Origin: Thermus brockianus
Lineage (GTDB): Bacteria; Deinococcota; Deinococci; Deinococcales; Thermaceae
NCBI RefSeq assembly: GCF_001880325.1
Contig: NZ_CP016313.1
Location: 1 to 64,000, forward strand
Reading direction: 5' to 3'
Length of the DNA: 64,000 bases
Shown: positions 24,169 through 33,137 of the stretch, one piece after another
Position numbering within the stretch: the first letter of the stretch is position 1
Layout: every line of letters starts with the position of its first letter
Program-made: the position numbers and the translations under genes
The notes under the pieces: generated by a model
Databases searched by the model: none
Seen by the model: the letters and a program-made list of their open reading frames with translations, nothing else
What the model was told of the DNA's origin: nothing

Positions 24169-26592
24169 ATGCGCAACGCCCTTAGCGTGGCCCTGGCGGC
24201 CTTGGTCCACGATGTGGGCAAGCTCTACTCCCGGGCCCACTGGGGGGAGCATCCCGAAGGAATGCCCGACCGCACCCACACCGCCCACACCGCCCGCTTC
24301 GTCCTGCGCCATGCCCCTCTCTGGGAAAGGGCAGGGGTAGGGACCAGCTGGCTCGCCCAGACGGCGAGCCGCCACCACGAGGGCTGGCGGGACCGGCCCC
24401 TCTACCAGCCCAAGACCCCGGAGGAGTGGTGCGTGGCCCTGGCGGACACCTACGCCTCCCAGGAGCGGGAAGGGGAGGGGAGCGGCACCCCCTCGGAGGT
24501 GGCGCTAAAGCCCATCTTCTCCCGGCTCCGCCTGCAGGGGAAGGAAGGGGAAGAGGACCTCGGCCTAAGCCCCGTCCACGGCCAGGGGACCGGCCTCACC
24601 CCGGGAAGCCCTTACCCAAGCCGCACCCCCAACACGGGCAAGGACGTCTACCGCCGGCTGGTGGAGCGCCTGGAGGAGCGGCTCAAAGGGCTGGTGCAAG
24701 CCCCCGCCCTAAGCCCGGAAGGCCTCCTCCTGGGCCTGGCGGCGGCCCTCCAGGAAACCCTCTCCCTGGTCCCCGCCGACACGCAAAGCGAGCCCGACGT
24801 CTCCCTTTACGATCACCTCCGCCTCACCGCCGCCATCGCCCACGCCCTCTGGCTTTACCATGGGGGGAACCCCTCCGTGGAAGCCCTCCGGCAGGACGGG
24901 GAGAAGTTCCTGCTGGCGGTGGGGGACATGGGGGGGATCCAGGGCCACATCTACCGCATCGCCGGGGCGGAGACCGGGGTGGGGGGCATCGCCAAACGGC
25001 TTAGGGCGCGGAGCCTCGAGGTGAGCCTGGCGGGGGAGGCCATGGCCCTGGGCCTCCTCTTCAGGGTAGGTCTCACCCCCCTAAACCGCATCCTGGGGGC
25101 GGGGGGCAAGTTCTACCTCCTCCTCCCCAACACCCCTGAAGCCCAAAAGGCGCTGGCGGAGGCCCGGGGGGCCTGGGAAAAGTGGGCCTTGGAGAACGGG
25201 GCAAGCCTCCTCCCCTACCTGGCCTGGGTGCCCCTAAAGGGCGAGGACTTCCGCCGCTTCCCCGCCGCCCTCCAACGGGCCCACCGCGCCCTGGCGGAGG
25301 CCAAGCTCAGGCCCCTTTCCGCCCTCACTCCCACGGAAGCGGTAAGGGAAGCCCTTAGGCCTTGCGCCGCCTGCGGCCTAAGGCCCGCCCGGAAGGACGA
25401 GCCCGGAAGCCTCTGCTTGGGGTGCGAAAGGGAGCGGGAACTGGGCGGGCTCCTTCCGCGAAGCGACCGGGTGGGCTTCTTCCCCGATGGGGCACCGAAG
25501 CCCTTCCTCCCCTTCCCCCCCCTGAAGGCGGCCCTGGGCCAAGGGGGTTTTGGGGCCCCGCCGCACCACACCTACCGGGCCCGGGCGGACTTCGCCCCGG
25601 ACGGCGCCCCCTTTGAGGTGAAGCCCCTTCTGGGCCACCTCCCCACGGTGGGCCACGCCCTCAGGGCCAAGGGGTGGAACCTGGAGGAGTACGGGAAATG
25701 GGCCAGGGAGGAAGGCCTTTGGGACGAAGAGGAAGGCCTCACCAAGGACCGCCCCCTCACCTTCTCCGAGCTCGCCCACCTCTCCCAAGGGGTTCCCTAC
25801 CTGGGCGGCCTCCTCCTGGACGCCGACCGCATGGGGGAGGCCTTCGCCACGGGGTTTCGCAGGGAGGAAAAGGACCTCGCCACCCCAAGCCGCATCGCCG
25901 CCCTCTCCCGGGCCCTGGAGTGGTTCTTCAGCGTGGAGGTCCTGGAGCTCATCCAAAACCCCTCCCGGTACGGAGGCCTCCTCGGGTGGAACGACTTGGA
26001 GGCCCAACGCAAGGCCGAGCGCTACCCCCTCCTCTACAGCGTCTACTCGGGCGGGGACGACCTCTTCCTCCTGGGGCCTTGGGACGCCCTTTTGGACTTC
26101 GCCCTGGACCTGGAGAGGCTTTACCGCCTCTACACCCGCCACCCCGCCCTCACCCTCTCGGGGGCCTTCCTCCTCTTTCCCCCCAAGACCCCCGTGCCCC
26201 AGATGGCCCAGGCCCTGCAGGCGGCGGAGAAGCGGGCCAAAGGGGAGGGGCGGGGGAGGCTTTTCCTCTTCGGCCTGGCGGTGCCGTGGGAGGAATTCCC
26301 CGCCCTCCGCGCCTGGCAGGAGGGCCTACGGCGCTACCTCCAGGGGGAAAGGGTGAGCAAGGCCCAGGCCTACCGGTGGCTTTCCCTGTGGCAACGCTTC
26401 ATGGCGGCGGACCTGGACGAGGGGGAGCGCATGGCCTACAAGCCCCTCCTGGCCTACGCCTTGAGGCGGGTACGGGAGAAGGACGAGGAAACCTGGAAGG
26501 GCTACTTAAAACTCCTGGACCATATGGACCCCGCCTGGCGCTACCTGCCGGTCTGGGTCCAGTGGGCGCTATACCTGGAAAGGAGGGCGTGA
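24169..26592 (+). CDS. csm1: Type III-A effector Cas10 (Csm1), HD nuclease and cyclic oligoadenylate synthase
   Basis: An 807-residue Cas10. The HD nuclease motif is VHDVGKLY with His14-Asp15 at the start, and a second metal site lies in ASRHHEGW. Two zinc Cys pairs sit at 399/402 and 416/419 (CAAC and CLGC). The palm cyclase GGDD is at 628-631 ([13 protein letters not shown]). It therefore should both cut ssDNA and make cyclic oligoadenylates, which activate the CARF proteins found nearby. First gene of the III-A operon, directly followed by csm2 (start one base after the stop). Confidence 0.96.
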   Translation: MRNALSVALAALVHDVGKLYSRAHWGEHPEGMPDRTHTAHTARFVLRHAPLWERAGVGTSWLAQTASRHHEGWRDRPLYQPKTPEEWCVALADTYASQEREGEGSGTPSEVALKPIFSRLRLQGKEGEEDLGLSPVHGQGTGLTPGSPYPSRTPNTGKDVYRRLVERLEERLKGLVQAPALSPEGLLLGLAAALQETLSLVPADTQSEPDVSLYDHLRLTAAIAHALWLYHGGNPSVEALRQDGEKFLLAVGDMGGIQGHIYRIAGAETGVGGIAKRLRARSLEVSLAGEAMALGLLFRVGLTPLNRILGAGGKFYLLLPNTPEAQKALAEARGAWEKWALENGASLLPYLAWVPLKGEDFRRFPAALQRAHRALAEAKLRPLSALTPTEAVREALRPCAACGLRPARKDEPGSLCLGCERERELGGLLPRSDRVGFFPDGAPKPFLPFPPLKAALGQGGFGAPPHHTYRARADFAPDGAPFEVKPLLGHLPTVGHALRAKGWNLEEYGKWAREEGLWDEEEGLTKDRPLTFSELAHLSQGVPYLGGLLLDADRMGEAFATGFRREEKDLATPSRIAALSRALEWFFSVEVLELIQNPSRYGGLLGWNDLEAQRKAERYPLLYSVYSGGDDLFLLGPWDALLDFALDLERLYRLYTRHPALTLSGAFLLFPPKTPVPQMAQALQAAEKRAKGEGRGRLFLFGLAVPWEEFPALRAWQEGLRRYLQGERVSKAQAYRWLSLWQRFMAADLDEGERMAYKPLLAYALRRVREKDEETWKGYLKLLDHMDPAWRYLPVWVQWALYLERRA

Positions 26593-27006
26593 ATGCCGGC
26601 GTTGGAGTTCTATCGGGATCGGGAAAAGGGCATCCTGGACCCCACCATCTTCGCGCGAGCGCAGGAGGTGGCCAAGGAACTGGTAGAGGAAGGAAAGGTA
26701 AAGTCTAGCCAGTTCCGCAACTACTTTGCCGAGCTCAGGGCCCTGGAAAACCGCTTCCAGAAGGAGCGGAAAGAAGAGGACGAAGCCCTGGCCTTCGCCC
26801 GTCTGGTGCCCCAGCTGGAGCTCTTGAAGGCCAAACTCGCCTACAACACCCGTTCCCAGGGGCCTCTAAGAGAAGCGCATCGTTTCGTTCGCTTCCTCAA
26901 CGAGGCCCTTGACAGCGGCAAACGGACCCCGAAGGACTTTGAAGCCATGATGAAGTACGTGGAGGCCGTGCTGGCCTATTTCTACGCCTTTGGCAAGAAA
27001 GACTGA
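26593..27006 (+). CDS. csm2: Type III-A small subunit Csm2
   Basis: A 137-residue, mostly alpha-helical protein of the Csm2/Cas11 family (SSQFRNYFAELRALENRFQ and KAKLAYNTRSQGPLREAH). It forms part of the inner filament of the Csm complex. The end KKD and its TGA lie inside the 15-base direct repeat flanking the insertion sequence, so the gene remains intact. The gap to csm3 was originally about 40 bases and is now 1055 because of the insertion. Confidence 0.93.
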   Translation: MPALEFYRDREKGILDPTIFARAQEVAKELVEEGKVKSSQFRNYFAELRALENRFQKERKEEDEALAFARLVPQLELLKAKLAYNTRSQGPLREAHRFVRFLNEALDSGKRTPKDFEAMMKYVEAVLAYFYAFGKKD

Positions 27007-27009
27007 GAG
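26995..27009 (+). repeat. 15-bp target duplication, left copy
   Basis: AAGAAAGACTGAGAG at the csm2 end; the same 15 bases recur at 28040-28054 just right of the insertion sequence. Confidence 0.8.
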
Positions 27010-28039
27010 CCCCCTTTTCGGATATTCACCTGCGTACTCACCTCACGCCACCGCCCGCAACACCCGGGTGATGGGCAGACCCGCCTGCCCAAGAAGCTGG
27101 GCCACCACGCTCCAGGCCATCACCCAAGCTTCCACTTGCAGGGCCACCGCCTTCAGCCCCCGTACCCTCCCCACCGCCCCCACCAGCCCCATCGGCCCCT
27201 TCAGCAGACCAAAGACCGTCTCCAGCTCCCACCGCCGCCCCAAAAGCCTCCGGTACGCACCTCTCCCCCGCCGCCGCAGGTTCAAAAGCCGCCCCCTCCC
27301 CTTTGGCCTTCCCCGTCTCCGGTTATGCCCCGTCACCAGAAGCATCCCTCGCCTCCTCGTCAACCGAAAGTTGGCTTCCCCCTCGTAGGCCGCGTCCGCC
27401 ACCACCACGGGGGGCTTCTCCCCAGGAAACCTCTCCACCCCCCAGAGCATCCCCCGCCCCACCGGGGAGTCGTGCCATGAGGCCGGGGTCACCCGTAGGG
27501 CCAGCACCTCCCCCGTGTCCAGGTCCACGAGGAGGTGGAGCTTGTACCCATAAACCCAGCCCCCATCCGAGCCCACGCCCCAAGCCGCCTCCCCATCCGA
27601 CCTCTGGGCGGGGAGAAGGGTGGCGTCCATGGCCAGCACCCGCCTCCCCCGGCCCACCCGCTTCCCTCCCCGCAGGAGGGGCCAGGGTAGCTTCCGGCTC
27701 CGCTCGCTGAGGGTGGCAGAGGAGGGAACGCGCTCTAGACCGAGGCGCTTGCGGAGCCTAGGGTTGCGGGCCAGTTCCCGGCGCATGCGTTCGCTGGAGA
27801 AGCCCAGGAGGGCGCGGACCAGGTGGAAGAGAAAGAGGCTGAGGTCGGAGAAGGTCCTGGGCCTGCCGGGTTTTCTCTCCCCTTCTGGCAAGCGGGCTTG
27901 GAGCCATGCCTGGAGCAGGGGGACCAGTTCCTCCAGGGGCAGGGGTAGGATGGAAGGGGGCGTCTGGTGTTCTTCCACAGCTCACCAAGCGCCCCCTTTT
28001 CCTTTGCTGTCAAGGGTATGCATGAATATCGAAAGGGGG
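27010..28039 (-). mobile_element. Insertion sequence (IS4/IS5-like DDE) between csm2 and csm3
   Basis: A 1030-bp element. Its imperfect terminal inverted repeats start CCCCCTTTTCGGATATTCA at the left and CCCCCTTTCGATATTCATG (read inward, minus strand) at the right. It is bounded by the 15-bp direct repeat AAGAAAGACTGAGAG (26995-27009 and 28040-28054), one of which completes the csm2 stop region. The transposase runs against the csm operon. The insertion is recent-looking: the flanks are perfect and both ends are present. Confidence 0.85.
27043..27978 (-). CDS. Transposase (DDE family)
   Basis: A 311-residue transposase. The catalytic triad is visible as MDATLL (Asp), VADAAYEG (Asp) and WELETVFG (Glu), with the usual spacing of IS4/IS5-type DDE enzymes and a basic Arg-rich stretch (GRPKGRGRLL) before the last acidic block. 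The N-terminal part has a helical DNA-binding segment with LLGFSSERMRREL. It is full length with no internal stop, so the element may be active. The exact IS family needs an ISfinder search. Confidence 0.9.
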   Translation of the reverse strand: MEEHQTPPSILPLPLEELVPLLQAWLQARLPEGERKPGRPRTFSDLSLFLFHLVRALLGFSSERMRRELARNPRLRKRLGLERVPSSATLSERSRKLPWPLLRGGKRVGRGRRVLAMDATLLPAQRSDGEAAWGVGSDGGWVYGYKLHLLVDLDTGEVLALRVTPASWHDSPVGRGMLWGVERFPGEKPPVVVADAAYEGEANFRLTRRRGMLLVTGHNRRRGRPKGRGRLLNLRRRGRGAYRRLLGRRWELETVFGLLKGPMGLVGAVGRVRGLKAVALQVEAWVMAWSVVAQLLGQAGLPITRVLRAVA

Positions 28040-28054
28040 AAGAAAGACTGAGAG
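28040..28054 (+). repeat. 15-bp target duplication, right copy
   Basis: AAGAAAGACTGAGAG, the second copy of the target repeat. Its final bases join GTGCGAA to rebuild the GAGAGGTG ribosome site of csm3 (ATG at 28062). Confidence 0.8.
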
Positions 28055-28061
28055 GTGCGAA

Positions 28062-28775
28062 ATGAGGTTGCAAAAGCTCCTCCGCATCCAGGCCATCCTT
28101 CTCGCCAAGACGGGCCTTCGCATCGGGATGAGCCGGGACCAGATGGCCATCGGCGACCTGGACAACCCCGTGATCCGCAACCCCCTCACGGACGAGCCCT
28201 ATATCCCGGGCTCTAGCCTTAAGGGCAAGCTTCGCTACCTCCTGGAGTGGAGCCTGGGCGGGGACTACATCCTCAAGGCCAAGGACAAGCACGTCTACGC
28301 CTCCCCCGACCCCAAGGACCCCGTGGCCCGCATCTTCGGCCTCGCCCCGGAAAACGACGAGGAGTCCATGCAAGTCGCAAGGGAACGGGGCCCCACGCGG
28401 CTTCTCGTGCGGGACGCCTACCTCACCCGGGATTCCAAAGAGGAGCTGGAGAGGACCATCTCCCGTGGCGGCTACCTCACGGAGATCAAGCAGGAGGTCT
28501 TCATCCCCCGCCTTGGGGGCTTCGCTAACCCCCGCACCACGGAAAGGGTGCCCGCGGGGGCGCGGTTCCACGTGGAAATGGTCTACCGGGTCCTGGATCC
28601 CCTGGACGAGGAGCACTTCCACCGCTATGTCCTCCGAGCCCTGGAGCTCCTGGAGCTGGACGGCCTCGGGGGGCACATCAGCCGGGGTTACGGCCAGGTG
28701 TACTTCCTCCACCCGGACAAGCCTTTGGAGGACCAGGAAGGCCAGCCCCTAAGGGAGCGGCTCAAGATCACCTAA
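28062..28775 (+). CDS. csm3: Type III-A Cas7 backbone Csm3
   Basis: A 237-residue RAMP protein that forms the Csm backbone and cleaves target RNA. The segment AIGDLDNPVIRNPLTDEPYI holds Asp34, the equivalent of the catalytic Asp of Csm3, followed by IPGSSLKGKLRYLLEW. The C-terminal GGHISRGYGQVYF is the G-loop. It is preceded by a good ribosome site rebuilt at the IS junction. Confidence 0.95.
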   Translation: MRLQKLLRIQAILLAKTGLRIGMSRDQMAIGDLDNPVIRNPLTDEPYIPGSSLKGKLRYLLEWSLGGDYILKAKDKHVYASPDPKDPVARIFGLAPENDEESMQVARERGPTRLLVRDAYLTRDSKEELERTISRGGYLTEIKQEVFIPRLGGFANPRTTERVPAGARFHVEMVYRVLDPLDEEHFHRYVLRALELLELDGLGGHISRGYGQVYFLHPDKPLEDQEGQPLRERLKIT

Positions 28776-28786
28776 GTGAGCCTGGC

Positions 28787-29653
28787 ATGAGGGCCACCGC
28801 CTACTACCTCCGCTTTAGGGGGCCGGTGAAGGCCCTGCCCCGGGCCCCCACCCTCCTAGGGCACCTCTTCTGGTGGTACCGCTACACCCACGGCAAGGAA
28901 GCCCTGGAGGAGCTCTTGGAGCGGCTACCCAGCCTCCCTTTCCGCCTTTCCAGCGCCTTCCCCGAGGGCTTCTTACCCCGGCCCAAGCTGCCCCCGGTGC
29001 TGGTGGAGGAGACCGAGCTCCGCAAGCGCCTCAAAAACCTGGCCTTCCTGAGCTTCGCCACCTTCCAACAGGTGGCGGAAAGGGGAGAGGAGGCCCTCCT
29101 GGACGCCCCTGAGGTGCGGGAAAACATGGGCCCTAGGCTTGGCCGCCCCCTCCGGCGCCTCCGGGTGGGGATTGACCGGGCCACGGGTGGGGCCAGGAAG
29201 GGGGTGCTCTTCGCCCAAGACCTCTTCTTCCCCGAGGGGCGGTACGCCGTCTACGCCGTGGGCACGCCCCCCTTTGACCTCCTGGAAGGGCTTCGCTTCG
29301 TGGGGGAGATGGGGTATGGGGGGCTTGCCAGCGTGGGGGCGGGGTGGTTCCACGTGGAAGGGCAGGAGCAGGTGGACCTCCCCGAGGCGGGAAATCCCAC
29401 CGCCTACGCCACCCTGGCTCCAGGACCCCTGCAGGGGGCCCTCTACTACGAGCTGGAGCCCTACTGGGGCCGCCTGGGCGGGGGGTACGTGGGGGCCAAG
29501 CCCTTCAAGCGGCCCCATGTGCGCACCAAGGAGGGCAGCGTTTACCGGGAACCCACCCTAACGCTTCTGGACGTGACCCCGGGCGAATCGCCAGAGAACG
29601 GGGTGAAGGTCCTCGAGGTCCTGCAGGTCTTTCCCTTGGGGGTGCGGGTATGA
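28787..29653 (+). CDS. csm4: Type III-A Cas5 subunit Csm4
   Basis: A 288-residue RAMP protein that binds the crRNA 5' handle and contacts Cas10. It opens TAYYLRFRGPVKALPRAPT, and its C-terminal half contains FVGEMGYGGLASVGAGWFHV, the Gly-rich loop typical of Csm4. Gap of eleven bases after csm3, four-base overlap with csm5. Confidence 0.92.
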   Translation: MRATAYYLRFRGPVKALPRAPTLLGHLFWWYRYTHGKEALEELLERLPSLPFRLSSAFPEGFLPRPKLPPVLVEETELRKRLKNLAFLSFATFQQVAERGEEALLDAPEVRENMGPRLGRPLRRLRVGIDRATGGARKGVLFAQDLFFPEGRYAVYAVGTPPFDLLEGLRFVGEMGYGGLASVGAGWFHVEGQEQVDLPEAGNPTAYATLAPGPLQGALYYELEPYWGRLGGGYVGAKPFKRPHVRTKEGSVYREPTLTLLDVTPGESPENGVKVLEVLQVFPLGVRV

Positions 29654-30786
29654 GCTTCTTGGAAGCCTATAGCCTGGAGCTAGAGCTCCTCTCCCCCGTC
29701 CACGTGGGCACCGGGGAGACCTACCCCGCCTACGCCTACGTGCCCGACTTTGAAGGGAAGCGGGTCCACCTTTTGGACCCTTCGGCCCTCCTCCTCGCCC
29801 TCTCCCCGGAGCGCCGGGAGGCCTTCCTGCGCAGGGTGGCCGAGGGTCCCAAGGGGGCGCAGGACGTCCTCCGCCACCTCTACCGGGAGGGGCAGATCCC
29901 CCGCGAGGCCATCCTGCGCACCCTCCCCGCCAGCAAAGCCTTCCTGGACACCATCCAAGGGGCCACGGAGGAGGCCCTCCTGGAATACCGCCCCCTGCCC
30001 TATAGCCCCCGGGGGCCCTACCTCCCCGGCTCCAGCGTGAAGGGTGCCCTGCGCACCGCCTGGCTCTATTGGACTCTGGTAGAGCGGAAAGCGGTGCTGG
30101 AGTGGCGGCAGGGAGCCTGGCAGTGGCGGAAACCGGGCCCCGAGGAGGACGCCCTCATCCGGCCCCCGCGGGAGCTTAAGCTATCCCACAACCAGGACTT
30201 TGAAGGAGCCGTCTTGGGCTACCTCGTCCCCAAGAACGGGCGGACGAGCCGGGACCTCTACCGGGACCCCTTCCGCGCCGTGCGCCTCACGGACTCGGAT
30301 CCGGGGGAGGGCTTCCTGAACCGCATCGGCGTCTTCCATCCCAAGGGGGCCCTGGACCGGACCATCCTCCTGGCGGAAACCTTCCGCAAGGGAAGCCGCT
30401 TCCGCTTCCGGTTCCGCTATCAGGCGGGGCTTGCCCAGCACGGGGGGGTGGCGGGGCCTGTACCCCCCAAGGCCTTGGTACGGGCGCTGAGGGAGTACTA
30501 CGGCCACGTGGCGGAGTGGGAAAGGGGCTACGCCGAGGAGTACGGCCTTGGGCGGGCCCTCGAGGTCTACCAGGAGCTGGAGCGCCGCCTCAAGGACCCC
30601 GAAACCTTCCCCTTGCGCGTGGGCTTTGGCTCAGGGACGCTTTCCCTGCGCCTCGCCCTCCTCCTGCCCGAGGACTACCCCGAGGCCCAGGAACCCAAAA
30701 CCCGCAAGACGGCGGGGGCCCCAAGCCCCCGGGACGGCTACCCCTTAGGGTGGGCCGTGGGACGGTTGGTTCCCCATGGAACGTGA
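29650..30786 (+). CDS. csm5: Type III-A Cas7-like subunit Csm5
   Basis: A 378-residue RAMP protein at the 3' end of the crRNA. Motifs: LELLSPVHVGTGETYPAY, YLPGSSVKGALRTAW and, at the C-terminus, RVGFGSGTLSLRLALLLP. It overlaps csm4 by four bases and the following CARF gene by eleven bases. Confidence 0.92.
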   Translation: MSFLEAYSLELELLSPVHVGTGETYPAYAYVPDFEGKRVHLLDPSALLLALSPERREAFLRRVAEGPKGAQDVLRHLYREGQIPREAILRTLPASKAFLDTIQGATEEALLEYRPLPYSPRGPYLPGSSVKGALRTAWLYWTLVERKAVLEWRQGAWQWRKPGPEEDALIRPPRELKLSHNQDFEGAVLGYLVPKNGRTSRDLYRDPFRAVRLTDSDPGEGFLNRIGVFHPKGALDRTILLAETFRKGSRFRFRFRYQAGLAQHGGVAGPVPPKALVRALREYYGHVAEWERGYAEEYGLGRALEVYQELERRLKDPETFPLRVGFGSGTLSLRLALLLPEDYPEAQEPKTRKTAGAPSPRDGYPLGWAVGRLVPHGT

Positions 30787-31936
30787 CCCAAAGAAGCTCA
30801 TCCTCTCGTTTCTCGGCACGGGAAACTACCAAGAGGTTCCCTATACCCTGGACGGCAAAGCGTACCGCACGCCCTACACCCAAGAGGCCCTGGCCCTACA
30901 CTTCCCCGAGCACACCCTCAAGGTCCTCCTCACCCAGGCCGCTCGGGATAAACACGGGGAGGCCCTGGCCGCAAGGGTGCCCTATGAGCCCATCCCCATC
31001 CCCGACGGGCGTACCGCCGAAGAGCTTTGGGAAATCTTTCGCGCCATCGTGGAGGCTGTACCCCCGGGAGCAAGCCTCATTATGGACATCTCCCACGGCT
31101 TCCGCTCCCAACCCGTGCTGGCCTTGGCGGTGCTCCACTTCCTCGGCGTGGCGAAGGACGTGCGGGTGGAACGGGTGGTCTATGGGGCCCTTCGGGAGGA
31201 CGGCCTAGGGGAGTTTTTGGACCTCACCCCCTTCCTGGAGCTCCTCGCCTGGACCCAGGCGGTCTCTGACCTCAAGCGCTATGGCTTCGGAAAGCCCCTC
31301 GCAGAGCTCTTAAACTCCCTGCACCGGGCCACCTGGCAGGCGGAAGGGAAGGGGGCCAGGAAGCTCGCCCCTCTGGGGAATACCTTGGAAAACCTGAGCA
31401 CTTCCTTAGAGCTCCTCCGGTTGCAGGAGGCGAGCGAGCACGCCCGGCAACTCCTGAATACCTTAGGAGAGGTCCGGAAGGATCTGAAACGGTTTCCTTC
31501 CTCCTGGCCCCTGAAGGCCTTTTTGGAAAGTTTGCGTGAGCGTTACCAAGGCATCGCCACGAAGGACATCTTCACGCAAGGGGGCCTCGAGGCCCAAGCC
31601 AATATGGTAGAGCTCCTCCTTTCCACGGGAAGCCTCGCCCAAGCGCTGGCGCTCATGCGGGAAATGATGGTAACCTGGGTCTGCTTGCAACAAAACCTAG
31701 ACCCCTTGGAGGAGCGGCAAGTAGGCGAAGCGTTCCTCGGCTCGTGGCAAAAGCGGGCCCAGCGGGGCTCAACCGACCAGAAGGCCCACCTGGGTACCCT
31801 TTGGAACGAACTCACCAACGCCCGGAACGACGTGGCCCACGCCAGCATGCGGCCCAACCCCACGCCCGCAGAAACGCTGGCCAGCAACATCCACGGGTTG
31901 TGGCGGGAGCTTAAAGAGCTACTCCTTAAGACCTAG
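30776..31936 (+). CDS. csx1: CARF-HEPN ancillary RNase (Csx1/TM1812-like)
   Basis: A 386-residue protein. The N-terminal CARF domain shows SFLGTGNYQEVPYTL and MDISHGFRSQPVLALAVLHF, which resembles the TM1812/Csx2-type CARF. The C-terminal HEPN RNase motif is RNDVAH (R350-H355). It should be activated by cyclic oligoadenylate made by Cas10 and degrade RNA. Last gene of the III-A operon; it ends three bases before the convergent cas2. Confidence 0.88.
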   Translation: MERDPKKLILSFLGTGNYQEVPYTLDGKAYRTPYTQEALALHFPEHTLKVLLTQAARDKHGEALAARVPYEPIPIPDGRTAEELWEIFRAIVEAVPPGASLIMDISHGFRSQPVLALAVLHFLGVAKDVRVERVVYGALREDGLGEFLDLTPFLELLAWTQAVSDLKRYGFGKPLAELLNSLHRATWQAEGKGARKLAPLGNTLENLSTSLELLRLQEASEHARQLLNTLGEVRKDLKRFPSSWPLKAFLESLRERYQGIATKDIFTQGGLEAQANMVELLLSTGSLAQALALMREMMVTWVCLQQNLDPLEERQVGEAFLGSWQKRAQRGSTDQKAHLGTLWNELTNARNDVAHASMRPNPTPAETLASNIHGLWRELKELLLKT

Positions 31937-31939
31937 CCC

Positions 31940-32212
31940 TCAAACCACCGCATAAGCCTCGTCCCGCACCACGGGGCCTACCCCCAGGACCTGCACCTCC
32001 CCCTGTACCGGGTAAATCCGCAGTGCGTCCTGGGATAGGTCCAGGACCTTTCGTGCCCTGGTCTTAAGGTCGGACAGGAGACTGTCGTCCAAGTAGCACT
32101 CAAACACGGAAAGTTGGACCCTTTCCCCATAGCTTTTCAAGAGATTCGCCAATTTCACCCGGCGCGTGTCGTCAGGGATGTCGTAGGCAATGGCATAGAG
32201 GCGCTTGGGCAT
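31940..32212 (-). CDS. cas2: Cas2 adaptation protein
   Basis: A 90-residue Cas2: KRLYAIAYDIPDDTRRVKLANLL with the conserved Asp of AYDI, and VQLSVFECYLDDSLL. Start ATG at 32212, which lies 19 bases beyond the trailer end of array 1. A longer frame starting at 32281 runs into repeat sequence and is not used. Unlike most loci, cas2 is separated from cas1 by the array itself. Confidence 0.94.
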   Translation of the reverse strand: MPKRLYAIAYDIPDDTRRVKLANLLKSYGERVQLSVFECYLDDSLLSDLKTRARKVLDLSQDALRIYPVQGEVQVLGVGPVVRDEAYAVV

Positions 32213-32231
32213 AGAATCAAGAATACAACAA

Positions 32232-32792
32232 AACGCAATCCCCTTACGGGGAAGCATCTCTTGCAACATGGTGGTTGGCAAAAAGACATATCAGGGTTCT
32301 ATAGCCGTATCAATCCCCTTACGGGGAAGCATCTCTTGCAACCGGTTTTGGCGGTTAGGCGTTCTAGTTGGGAAGAGCTGTATCAATCCCCTTACGGGGA
32401 AGCATCTCTTGCAACGGGTCCTGTTCGCTAGCGGTATCGGTTTGCTTATGGTTGGTATCAATCCCCTTACGGGGAAGCATCTCTTGCAACAAGTGATAGA
32501 CGCCTTCCTACAAGGAAAGATGGGTGAAAAGAGTATCAATCCCCTTACGGGGAAGCATCTCTTGCAACTAGCTTTTTGGAAAAAGGTGGATTTACCATCC
32601 TGGACAGTATCAATCCCCTTACGGGGAAGCATCTCTTGCAACATAGCAAAAGCGGGGCGGCTTCTATCGCCCTTTCGGTGTATCAATCCCCTTACGGGGA
32701 AGCATCTCTTGCAACTCGTTCCCGGAACCCCCTTGGGCGGGCGAAAGACGGCGGGGGTATCAATCCCCTTACGGGGAAGCATCTCTTGCAAC
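32232..32792 (-). CRISPR. CRISPR array 1, 8 repeats of 36 bases
   Basis: Repeats start at 32232, 32307, 32380, 32455, 32533, 32607, 32680 and 32757. On the minus strand each reads GTTGCAAGAGATGCTTCCCC, then GTAAGGGGATTGATAC. Stem CCCC-GTAA-GGGG has a GNRA tetraloop; the last eight bases ATTGATAC would be the crRNA 5' handle. Spacers are 37-42 bases and less GC-rich than the genome. The copy at 32232 is degenerate at the handle end (CGTT for ATAC), so it is the trailer end and the leader lies at 32793 and above. Transcription is on the minus strand, towards cas2. Confidence 0.97.
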
Positions 32793-33137
32793 GGCAACCC
32801 CTTAGGAATAGCGTCCTGGAGGGCACGCTTTGGAGGGGGTTTTCTGAGAAAGATGAAGTCTGGAATATGCACACGCCGTATAAGGGCCATTTTTGGAGGT
32901 TTATGCCGTTAGGAAGGCGCATGGGAAAGGGGCGATGAGAAGGCAAAAGCGCATAAAGCCCTTCTGCAAGGGGAAAACTGCTTGTCAAGATGCCCCCCGG
33001 CGGGTGCCGGTACCCCCATTCTAGCACTTCACCGTAACGCTTGACGCGGTCCAAAAAAGGTGGAAGAAGGCCCTCCAAGGGCTAGCTATACCATGAGAAA
33101 GCGAAAAACGTGCGCTTTCCATCGTGTCAAGTACCCT
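32793..33137 (-). promoter_or_regulatory. Leader of CRISPR array 1
   Basis: 345 bases between array 1 and cas1 hold no gene. The end beside the array is richer in A and T than the surroundings and contains TTGACA-like sequence on the minus strand (33123 region and 32980 region) and a TATTCC box about 18 bases from the first repeat. The degenerate repeat at the far end of the array supports this side as the leader. Confidence 0.6.

Noticed and set aside
32205-32912. Long ORFs across CRISPR array 1 on both strands
   Set aside because: They translate repeat units (INPLTGKHLLQ and its opposite) and owe their length to the periodicity of the array; no start site or homology.
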